Origin: JANXDG01 sp964521665
GTDB lineage: Bacteria > Elusimicrobiota > Endomicrobiia > DTEH01
Reading direction: 5' to 3'
DNA: 11,977 bases
NCBI GenBank assembly: GCA_964521665.1
Contig: CAZFSG010000041.1
Location: forward strand, 1-11,977
Shown: positions 7,378 through 11,977 of the stretch, in pieces
Position numbering within the stretch: the first letter of the stretch is position 1
How the letters are laid out: each line of letters starts with the position of its first letter
Notes under the pieces: model-generated
Databases searched by the model: none
What the model was told of the DNA's origin: nothing
What the model saw: only the letters and a program-made list of their open reading frames with translations
Made by a program: the position numbers and the translations under genes

Positions 7378-9237
7378 TCATTCTCTCATTCTTTTAAGAT
7401 AAACAATAGCTTTCTCATTATTTGGGTCAAGTTCTAAAACTTTATTAAATTGTTCTGCAGCAAGGTTTAGTTTCCCTTCGTAATAATACAAAATCCCTAA
7501 GTTTAATCTTGAATCAATTTGTTGTGGATTTATCTCTATAGATTTTTTATAAAACTCAATTGCTTGTTGTCTGTTACCAGTAAGAAACATAATATTGCCA
7601 AGATTATTATAAGCAGAGTATGAATTAGGATTTATTTTTATTGCCATCATATAATTTTCTACTGCTTTTTGAAAATTTTTTTCTTTTGCATATACCCACG
7701 CTAATTTTTCATATATCAAAGATTTATTAGGATATTTTTGTTTAAGTTGTTCAAGTTCTTTTATAGTATTTGCTGCATCTAAGACTTTTTCATCAAAAAA
7801 ATCTTTTTCTTGTTTAAGTTTATAATGAGCAAGATATGGTCGTAAAATTTGTTGTAATAACCCTTCGGCAGTATCATCAATACGAATTTTTATACCTTCT
7901 TGTGTAAAATGTAGCAAACTTATAAAACTAACACTTTTTTGTTTTGATGAATACGAAATTATACCCAAAACAAAAAAGAATATAATTAAACTTAATATTC
8001 GGGAAATAGGAGATACAAAAATTAATTTTTTTTGTTTAATCTCAGATGTATATCCTAAAATAAAACCTAATGTGATAAATAAATATACATTGGAAACAAT
8101 AAACCTGAGGTCTACACTGAAAAAGTTTTGTACCAAAACAGCAATAACACCACTTAGTAAAGAACAGAGTAGAATTTTTAGTTCATATTTATTCTTTAAT
8201 TTCTCTATATCTAAACTTTTTATAAACTTAATTGTGAACCATAAAAAAGAATACAAAAATACCAAAAATATCGTAAAGCCAAAAACACCATTTTCTACAA
8301 GTAGTTGAACATATTCGTTATGAGCATCGTTTATGATAAATTGTTTCTGAGGCCAAATTTTTCTTAATTCTTCTGATGCAAAATTTACAAATTCTATATG
8401 AAATTTCCCTAAACCTATACCAAAGAACGGTTTTGACAACCACATTTTTATACTATCACGCCAGATCAAAATATGTGCTTGTTGTCTTAACCAAACATCT
8501 TTTGTAGAAAATACAAAAATTAAAAATAAAATTAATAAAGAAATCAAATATTTAATCTTTTGTTTCTGTGATAATAACAAGTAAATAAAAATCAAAATTG
8601 AAACAAACAAACCGATGAACGCAGCACGTGTCTTTGTATAATACAATGTTATCAATGAAACAACAAAAATTATGAAATAAATTATTTTAACAAAAAAATT
8701 TTTTGTTAACAATATCCTTCCAAAAACTATTGGTAAAAAGTTTATTATATGTACTGCAAAAAATATTGGGTTGCCAAACATGCTCATTACACGGTCAAAC
8801 TTTGGTACTTGAATTCTATAGAAACCACCTGTATGTTGTAATAATCCGTACAATACTGCTAAAAAACTTCCAAAGATGTAAAAAGAAAGCAAAACTTTAT
8901 AATTATTGCTACCAAGAACACTTAGTAGATACAACAACCACACACTTAACACCCATCTTTTTACTTCGTTATATGCAAATGGTTTGTCAGAAAAAAACAG
9001 ATACCTCAATAAAATGTATAACAAAAATATAAGTATCAAAATAAAAGTATAGTTTTTAGGATACAAAATTTTGTTTTCAGATATCAAAAAAATGATATAT
9101 ATTGTTAACAACAAAAAACTTATAATTTCTATACTTAACAACTTTGGCCGCGAAATTTGTACATCAGGTAATAAAGGAACTATAACAAAAAATGCACAAA
9201 GTATAACCACAAAAATTTTTTGGTATGTGTCTTTCAT
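7378..9237 (-). CDS. O-antigen ligase/polymerase-family membrane protein with C-terminal TPR domain
   Basis: A 619-residue polytopic inner-membrane protein. About 12-13 hydrophobic segments run from residue 8 to 428. A large hydrophilic loop follows residue 246 and holds the Wzy_C/O-antigen ligase signature: FFGIGLGKFH (271-280) and AHNEYVQLLVENG (305-317), with His306 in the place of the family's conserved active-site His. Arg204 (TKTRAAF) and Arg260 may be the conserved arginines that handle lipid-linked pyrophosphate. After the last membrane segment come a linker and three TPRs (about 505-538, 539-572, 573-606, with the xAxxNLGxxxxxxG pattern and INP/LDP ends). The family includes O-antigen ligases (WaaL), polymerases (Wzy) and pilin O-oligosaccharyltransferases; sequence alone does not decide between them. 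TPR tails suggest a protein partner. There is no clear Shine-Dalgarno. The gene is divergent from the lipoprotein gene, with a 57-bp gap. Confidence 0.88.
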   Translation of the reverse strand: MKDTYQKIFVVILCAFFVIVPLLPDVQISRPKLLSIEIISFLLLTIYIIFLISENKILYPKNYTFILILIFLLYILLRYLFFSDKPFAYNEVKRWVLSVWLLYLLSVLGSNNYKVLLSFYIFGSFLAVLYGLLQHTGGFYRIQVPKFDRVMSMFGNPIFFAVHIINFLPIVFGRILLTKNFFVKIIYFIIFVVSLITLYYTKTRAAFIGLFVSILIFIYLLLSQKQKIKYLISLLILFLIFVFSTKDVWLRQQAHILIWRDSIKMWLSKPFFGIGLGKFHIEFVNFASEELRKIWPQKQFIINDAHNEYVQLLVENGVFGFTIFLVFLYSFLWFTIKFIKSLDIEKLKNKYELKILLCSLLSGVIAVLVQNFFSVDLRFIVSNVYLFITLGFILGYTSEIKQKKLIFVSPISRILSLIIFFFVLGIISYSSKQKSVSFISLLHFTQEGIKIRIDDTAEGLLQQILRPYLAHYKLKQEKDFFDEKVLDAANTIKELEQLKQKYPNKSLIYEKLAWVYAKEKNFQKAVENYMMAIKINPNSYSAYNNLGNIMFLTGNRQQAIEFYKKSIEINPQQIDSRLNLGILYYYEGKLNLAAEQFNKVLELDPNNEKAIVYLKRMRE

Positions 9238-9242
9238 CGTAA

Positions 9243-9271
9243 TTGAACTTAATAATAAAATTTTGTATTTA
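9243..9271 (+). promoter_or_regulatory. Candidate promoter for the plus-strand lipoprotein gene
   Basis: TTGAAC (9243-9248) and TATTTA (9266-9271) are separated by 17 bases, a sigma-70-like arrangement that would give a leader of about 17 bases before the ATG at 9295. The -10 match is poor and the region is AT-rich, so chance is a real possibility. It sits in the 57-bp divergent gap, which must also hold the promoter for the ligase-like gene on the other strand unless that gene is expressed otherwise. Confidence 0.25.
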
Positions 9272-9294
9272 AAAACAACTGTTTGTAAAGCAAA

Positions 9295-9897
9295 ATGAGA
9301 AAAGAATACTTATTTATTTGGGTATCCATTTCCTTAACCATATTGTGTATTTCTTTTCTAAGTTGTAAGCAGAAGCAAAAAAATGTTACTCCTACAATTT
9401 CTGTCTTAAAAGAAGACAAAATTATTATGTTTGATGCAGAAACAAACTTTTCGTTAAAAGAAAAATACTTTTTGTTTTATTTCAACGGATATCCTTGGTT
9501 GAAAGATTATTGTATATTCATAACCTCTTCTCCACTTAGAGAGCTACAAACAGCAATTGCTATGATAGACTGGCAACTATGGGATAAAATTTATGCAAAA
9601 AAGTTTTCTCCAAAACTAAAAATAGAAATTTATACTGACACAAAATGGGAAAGTTTGGAGAATGTTTTGTCTTTAACAAACTTTAATTCTTATCAGACAA
9701 CATTTTGGGGTTCACCAATTTATGACAACATTGTTTTAGAAAGAAGTTATACTACAAACAAATGCAGTGGTTGTGAACTTTTACCATTAGAAGAAAGTTT
9801 GTTTTTAAAAGGATTAGTTCCTTTAAATTACAAATTTTTAAAACCATTAAAAAAACAAAAAATTAAAGTAAGAATACATATATTAAACAACCAATAG
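9295..9897 (+). CDS. Uncharacterised probable lipoprotein
   Basis: I do not recognise this 200-residue protein. It starts with MRKEY, then a hydrophobic segment (about 6-22) ending in FLSC, so Cys24 could be the lipidated cysteine; the box is not ideal because Phe stands at -3. The charged KQKQK after it fits an exported, membrane-tethered protein. The rest is a mixed globular sequence rich in aromatics and Trp (FNGYPWLKDY at 62-71, DWQLWDKIY at 92-100, TTFWGSPIY at 135-143), with a Cys-Ser-Gly-Cys motif at 157-160 and a basic C-terminus. It is the only plus-strand gene supported in the window. Its last 35 bases overlap the end of the convergent prepilin peptidase gene. No Shine-Dalgarno is visible. 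No minus-strand reading frame competes through most of it, and the codon and amino-acid use look coding. Its position suggests, without proof, a link to the envelope or pilus. Confidence 0.7.
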   Translation: MRKEYLFIWVSISLTILCISFLSCKQKQKNVTPTISVLKEDKIIMFDAETNFSLKEKYFLFYFNGYPWLKDYCIFITSSPLRELQTAIAMIDWQLWDKIYAKKFSPKLKIEIYTDTKWESLENVLSLTNFNSYQTTFWGSPIYDNIVLERSYTTNKCSGCELLPLEESLFLKGLVPLNYKFLKPLKKQKIKVRIHILNNQ

Positions 9898-10633
9898 AAA
9901 TAAATGGTGAAAATTGGATATATTCACCAAAAAGTTTTTTCTTTTTTGTAATACTAAAAACAAAAATATATACAGTTCCTACTAAAGATGAAAAAAATAT
10001 TATTTTGAACAATGAGTGAATACCTAAATATGTCCCGATACCACTTAAAAGTTTTATATCACCACCACCTAATACAGACCTTTTAAAAATTTTGCTACCG
10101 AAAAGGTCTATTAAGAAAAAAATTAGAAATCCACTAATACCTCCTATTAATGAGTTAGCAATTCTTATAAACGAAGTATCACCTATTAAAACTTTTTTAC
10201 CTAACAACGGGTTAAAAACTGAAAAAATAATCCCTGAAATTATTAAATAAAAAGATAACACATCAGGTATTTCTGTCGTCTGTATATCAATAGCACTTAT
10301 AACTAATAGAATAAAGAATAAATTAAAAAAAATCCACATAGTTTCAATACCAAATTTTAGATAAACAAATACTGCTAATACACCACATAATAATTCAACA
10401 ATAGGATAAACTAAAGAAATTTTTTTACCACAAGTTCTACATTTGCCCGAAAGTAAAATATAACTTAATACAGGTATGTTATCATACCAATTTATAGGTG
10501 AAAAACAGTGTGGACAAAAAGAATTTGGGAAAAGAATAGAAATTTTTTTTGGTATTCTATAGATTAAAACATTAGCAAAACTGCCAAAGATAAGTCCTAA
10601 TATAAAAATTATAAAGGTAAGAAATAAAAACAT
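9863..10633 (-). CDS. pilD: Type IV prepilin peptidase / N-methyltransferase (A24 family)
   Basis: An inner-membrane aspartic protease, 256 residues, that cleaves the class III signal of pilins and pseudopilins and N-methylates the new N-terminal residue. It starts with a hydrophobic segment leading to GSFANVLIYRIP (17-28), followed by the cytoplasmic zinc domain with Cys40-x2-Cys43 and Cys65-x2-Cys68. The two catalytic aspartates are Asp116 in the SAIDIQTTEIPD motif (113-124) and Asp192 in GGGD. Six or more further membrane segments complete the expected topology and length. Both the methyltransferase zinc domain and the protease part are intact. The pilin gene, a natural substrate, lies 91 bases upstream on the same strand, separated by a strong hairpin. 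There is no clear Shine-Dalgarno. The 3' end overlaps the convergent lipoprotein gene by 35 bases. Confidence 0.95.
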   Translation of the reverse strand: MFLFLTFIIFILGLIFGSFANVLIYRIPKKISILFPNSFCPHCFSPINWYDNIPVLSYILLSGKCRTCGKKISLVYPIVELLCGVLAVFVYLKFGIETMWIFFNLFFILLVISAIDIQTTEIPDVLSFYLIISGIIFSVFNPLLGKKVLIGDTSFIRIANSLIGGISGFLIFFLIDLFGSKIFKRSVLGGGDIKLLSGIGTYLGIHSLFKIIFFSSLVGTVYIFVFSITKKKKLFGEYIQFSPFISIGCLIYVFLL

Positions 10634-10672
10634 TTAAATTTTTTTATTTATTTCTGTTAAACAGATATGAGG

Positions 10673-10705
10673 ATAGGTGGCTTGGCTAACTACCAAGCCA
10701 CCTAT
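10673..10705 (-). terminator. Strong hairpin between pilin and prepilin peptidase genes
   Basis: A perfect 13-bp stem, ATAGGTGGCTTGG (10673-10685) with CCAAGCCACCTAT (10693-10705), and a 7-base loop. It starts 20 bases after the pilin stop codon. In the transcribed (minus) direction the next bases are CCTCATATC, not a T-run, so it does not look like a classic intrinsic terminator. It may block exonucleases at the 3' end of the pilin message or cause partial termination, so that pilin is expressed far above the downstream peptidase. The stem is certain; the function is inferred. Confidence 0.6.
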
Positions 10706-10724
10706 GTATATCACAACATTTTTT

Positions 10725-11228
10725 TCAATAACTATACCAGTAATTCCCACCAGTATCTGTGTGTGCACAATGGACAATTATGTTTCCGTATGAGGGTGAA
10801 CCATATTCAGAACCATATCCCCAACCATAATTAGTACCACTTCCTCCTTCATCAGGAGCTCCTGTAGGTAGATCTTCATATACAAATACTTTATTAGAAT
10901 CAATAGAATGTGCAGTAGGTATTTTAACTGCAGGAATTGATTTTATATATTTTGGCACAAGTGCATCTTGAAGAACTGTGCTTTCAGTACCATTTGGGTC
11001 ATTATTATCGGTATATGCCCAAACAGTAGCAGGATATAATCCTTCAGTATCACTGTAGTAAATATTCAAAGTGGATCTCAGAGTAGAAAGAGAACCTTTT
11101 GTAGCACCCTCTTTTGCTTTTTTGACAAGGTCAGGAATCCTAGGTGCGACAACTACCGCAAGGATACCAAGTATAACAACTACAACCATCAGTTCTATTA
11201 AAGTAAAACCTTTATTTTTTTTCATCAT
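10725..11228 (-). CDS. Type IV pilin / GspG-like pseudopilin
   Basis: A 167-residue prepilin: the leader MMKKNKG (1-7) is cleaved by the prepilin peptidase before Phe8, giving mature FTLIE with Glu12 as the conserved Glu+5. The hydrophobic helix runs over 8-28, with Pro29 at mature position 22 as in many type IV pilins. The helix continues as VKKAKEGATKGSLSTLRSTL (35-54), then IYYSDTEGLYP (56-66), a pattern shared with GspG-like major pseudopilins. The C-terminal part (about 127-167) is rich in Gly, Ser and Tyr, and only one Cys (154) is present, so there is no intramolecular disulfide. The first ATG was chosen for its position 10 bases after the GGAGG core; Met2 is possible. A strong promoter, leader hairpin and Shine-Dalgarno suggest high expression. 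A pilus subunit and a type II secretion pseudopilin are both possible. Confidence 0.93.
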   Translation of the reverse strand: MMKKNKGFTLIELMVVVVILGILAVVVAPRIPDLVKKAKEGATKGSLSTLRSTLNIYYSDTEGLYPATVWAYTDNNDPNGTESTVLQDALVPKYIKSIPAVKIPTAHSIDSNKVFVYEDLPTGAPDEGGSGTNYGWGYGSEYGSPSYGNIIVHCAHTDTGGNYWYSY

Positions 11229-11235
11229 TTTTTAT

Positions 11236-11247
11236 TCACCTCCTTTC
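11236..11247 (-). promoter_or_regulatory. Near-perfect Shine-Dalgarno of the pilin gene
   Basis: GAAAGGAGGTGA on the minus strand is almost fully complementary to the canonical 3' end of 16S rRNA. It is the strongest ribosome-binding site in the window; most other genes here have weak or no such site. Spacing from GGAGG to the first ATG is 10 bases. Confidence 0.9.
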
Positions 11248-11289
11248 AGGGCATAATTTTGGGGAAGTATAATTAAAAACCCCTGCCCT
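11248..11289 (-). promoter_or_regulatory. 5'-leader stem-loop of the pilin mRNA
   Basis: AGGGC (11248-11252) pairs with GCCCT (11285-11289), and GGGG (11261-11264) pairs with CCCC (11280-11283), giving a G/C-rich two-part stem in very AT-rich surroundings, with an asymmetric internal loop and a 15-base AT-rich apical loop. It would begin almost at the predicted transcription start and end right next to the Shine-Dalgarno. Such 5'-end stems are known to stabilise abundant mRNAs; control of ribosome access is the alternative. Confidence 0.6.
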
Positions 11290-11297
11290 TATAAATA

Positions 11298-11326
11298 TAT
11301 ATAAACGAAATTTTGTAATTTGTCAA
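11298..11326 (-). promoter_or_regulatory. Strong sigma-70-type promoter of the pilin gene
   Basis: On the minus strand a perfect -35 box TTGACA (complement of 11321-11326) is followed by 17 bases and then TATATA (complement of 11298-11303). Runs of A and T directly upstream (11330-11350) look like an UP element. Transcription would start near 11289-11291, giving a leader of about 62 bases. Confidence 0.75.
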
Positions 11327-11462
11327 CAGTTTTTTAAAAAAATTTTTTATAGTGTTTTTACCACAACATTTTATTACAATTTGTTGAATATAGCCAGAGT
11401 AGCAGTTTATACAAAATTATAATAACTAAAAAAACAATTTTTTACCCCCCTCTATATCACTT

Positions 11463-11506
11463 TTAACTATTTTATGATATTTATGGAAACTATAGACTAA
11501 AAAATT
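11463..11506. repeat. Extended REP-flanking repeat, copy 2
   Basis: This segment begins TTAACT and ends TATAGACTAAAAAATT (11491-11506). It aligns with 3189-3229 across its length with small indels, and a REP of the same type follows 18 bases later, as in the other copy. The final 16 bases differ at a single position. Confidence 0.5.
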
Positions 11507-11523
11507 TTGGTGAAATTAATTAC

Positions 11524-11547
11524 CGCAGGCTAAAGTCTGCAACTACC
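11524..11547 (-). repeat. REP-like palindrome with GTAG head, cluster copy 1
   Basis: The plus strand reads GCAGGCTAAAGTCTGC (11525-11540) followed by AACTACC, so on the minus strand it is GTAG plus palindrome. The 16-base core is identical to that of the solitary copy at 3259-3274. Confidence 0.75.
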
Positions 11548-11561
11548 AATCACACATCATC

Positions 11562-11610
11562 TTGTATCCGCTGATTTTGTATCAGCGCTAATTAAAATTA
11601 GCGAATACAA
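11562..11610. repeat. Inverted pair of related hairpins (three-way junction)
   Basis: Outer arms TTGTAT (11562-11567) and ATACAA (11605-11610) are complementary. Inside lie two adjacent hairpins: CGCTGAT (11569-11575) with ATCAGCG (11581-11587), and CGCTAATT (11586-11593) with AATTAGCG (11596-11603), sharing two bases. Each reads GTAT-Y-CGCTRATTTT from its own side, so they are two copies of one element placed head to head, as in BIME structures. Confidence 0.65.
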
Positions 11611-11620
11611 ATTTTTTTGG

Positions 11621-11645
11621 ATTGCAATAACCATGTAATTGCAAT
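11621..11645. repeat. Hairpin of the TGCAA-CCATG family, copy 1
   Basis: ATTGCAAT (11621-11628) pairs with ATTGCAAT (11638-11645). The central AACCATGT is shared with the hairpin at 11701-11721. Over the 21 aligned bases (11623-11643) the two differ at three positions, and one change is paired (T-A against C-G). Confidence 0.55.
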
Positions 11646-11649
11646 TATT

Positions 11650-11674
11650 ACGCAGGCTGAAGCCTGTAGCTACC
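11650..11674 (-). repeat. REP-like palindrome with GTAG head, cluster copy 2
   Basis: CAGGCT (11653-11658) and AGCCTG (11661-11666) form a perfect 6-bp stem around GA; CTACC (11670-11674) gives GTAG on the minus strand. The TAC-GCAGGCT start matches the solitary copy at 3256. Confidence 0.75.
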
Positions 11675-11700
11675 AAAAATTAAACTTTTATCCTTTGGCG

Positions 11701-11721
11701 TGCAACAACCATGTTGTTGCA
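11701..11721. repeat. Hairpin of the TGCAA-CCATG family, copy 2
   Basis: TGCAACAA (11701-11708) pairs perfectly with TTGTTGCA (11714-11721) around the loop CCATG. It aligns without gaps to 11623-11643 and keeps the loop sequence unchanged. Confidence 0.6.
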
Positions 11722-11766
11722 TTTCTTTGTAATTTCACCTGCACATTCAGGACAAACAACCTTTTT

Positions 11767-11789
11767 AGCAAACCAAGGTTTGCTACTAC
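11767..11789 (-). repeat. REP-like palindrome with GTAG head, cluster copy 3
   Basis: AGCAAACC (11767-11774) and GGTTTGCT (11777-11784) form a perfect 8-bp stem around AA; CTAC (11786-11789) gives the GTAG head on the minus strand. Compared with the copy at 11837, an A-T pair replaces a G-C pair in the stem. Confidence 0.75.
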
Positions 11790-11805
11790 AGAATAAATAA
11801 AAATT

Positions 11806-11827
11806 GTAGTCGCAAAACTTGCTTTGC
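11806..11827 (+). repeat. REP-like palindrome with GTAG head, cluster copy 4 (opposite orientation)
   Basis: The plus strand has GTAGTCGCAAA (11806-11816), then ACTTGC and TTTGC (11823-11827); GCAAA pairs with TTTGC. GTAGTCGCA is identical to the start of the solitary copy. It faces copy 3 head to head across 16 bases, like paired REPs in BIMEs. Confidence 0.65.
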
Positions 11828-11836
11828 TTTATTTTA

Positions 11837-11859
11837 GCAGACCAAGGTCTGCAGCTACC
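11837..11859 (-). repeat. REP-like palindrome with GTAG head, cluster copy 5
   Basis: GCAGACC (11837-11843) and GGTCTGC (11846-11852) form a perfect 7-bp stem around AA; CTACC (11855-11859) gives GTAG on the minus strand. Confidence 0.75.
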
Positions 11860-11925
11860 AAATTATATTTTTTATATTTCAAAAAAACATCATTTTTAAT
11901 TACCAGAACATATATATATATTAAC

Positions 11926-11977
11926 CTAAAATCCGTAATCTATTTGTATTCTATATTCAGTATCTGTAGGACTAACA
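11926..11977 (-). CDS. C-terminus of a probable outer-membrane beta-barrel protein (cut by window edge)
   Basis: The minus strand reads VSPTDTEYRIQIDYGF and then a TAG stop (complement of 11926-11928). Only 16 residues are inside the window. Alternating hydrophobic and polar residues with a final Phe (YRIQIDYGF) are typical of the last beta strand (beta-signal) recognised by BamA, so an outer-membrane barrel protein is likely. The gene would be the next one upstream of the pilin gene on the same strand, separated by the repeat cluster. The frame is supported only by this signature and by the stop position. Confidence 0.5.
   Translation of the reverse strand, partial: VSPTDTEYRIQIDYGF

Larger units (their letters stand above)
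11327..11925. other. Non-coding intergenic region with repeat cluster
   Basis: About 600 bases without a supportable gene. The part next to the pilin promoter (11327-11350) is a run of A and T tracts. From 11351 to 11460 I see only AT-rich sequence, including a 17-base exact match (11410-11426) to the gatC-rpmB gap. From 11463 to 11859 the region is packed with palindromes: five GTAG-headed REP copies, an inverted hairpin pair and two hairpins of a third family. From 11860 to 11925 there is AT-rich DNA with a short alternating AT run (11910-11921), the 3' flank of the truncated gene at the edge. Confidence 0.8.

Noticed and set aside
8703..9032. Plus-strand open frame of 109 codons inside the ligase-like gene
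   Set aside because: It lies opposite a well-supported membrane protein gene and its translation shows no recognisable domain; it is a shadow of AT-rich hydrophobic codons.
11524..11859. CRISPR array
   Set aside because: The repeats are short, imperfect, unevenly spaced, in both orientations and of several families; no cas genes are visible.
1..11977. tRNA or rRNA genes
   Set aside because: No cloverleaf with a GTTCRANNC-type T arm and no rRNA-like segment was seen in any intergenic region.

Overview
The window is a low-GC stretch of a bacterial chromosome. The organism looks diderm (Gram-negative): a class III prepilin peptidase and a type IV pilin lie beside an O-antigen-ligase-type membrane protein, and the right edge holds a C-terminus of outer-membrane beta-barrel type ending in Phe. 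The pilin sequence style (FTLIE, then an EGATKG...IYYSDTEG stretch), the AT-rich coding and the many small palindromic repeats fit Elusimicrobiota/Endomicrobia or a related candidate phylum. That placement is an impression from protein style, not a demonstrated assignment.

Almost everything is transcribed right to left (minus strand). In transcription order from the right: the last 16 codons of a probable beta-barrel protein; about 670 bp of non-coding DNA with a dense cluster of REP-like palindromes; a strong pilin promoter, a 5'-UTR hairpin and a near-perfect Shine-Dalgarno; the pilin gene; a strong 13-bp hairpin; the prepilin peptidase. A lone plus-strand gene for a probable lipoprotein then runs tail-to-tail into the peptidase gene and head-to-head with an O-antigen ligase/polymerase-like protein carrying a TPR tail. 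After a 210-bp intergenic region with nested inverted repeats come an Fe-S RumA-type RNA uracil methyltransferase, a PcrA/UvrD helicase and gatC. A second intergenic region with one REP copy leads to rpmB, an unusual Nudix protein, a UDP-glucuronate-4-epimerase-like enzyme and a UDP-GlcNAc 2-epimerase.

Two themes connect the genes. One is surface polysaccharide: the two sugar-nucleotide epimerases at the left end would supply UDP-ManNAc and probably UDP-galacturonate, and the ligase/polymerase-like protein would use lipid-linked glycans. The other is the type IV pilus or type II secretion machinery (pilin plus its processing peptidase). A glycan ligase family member close to a pilin gene raises pilin glycosylation as a testable idea. 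The helicase, gatC, rpmB and methyltransferase are housekeeping genes.

The most unusual content is non-coding. At least six copies of a GTAG-headed palindrome (REP/RAYT style) are present, five in one cluster, with two further hairpin families between them. The repeat copies show paired substitutions that preserve the stems. No transposase is visible in the window.
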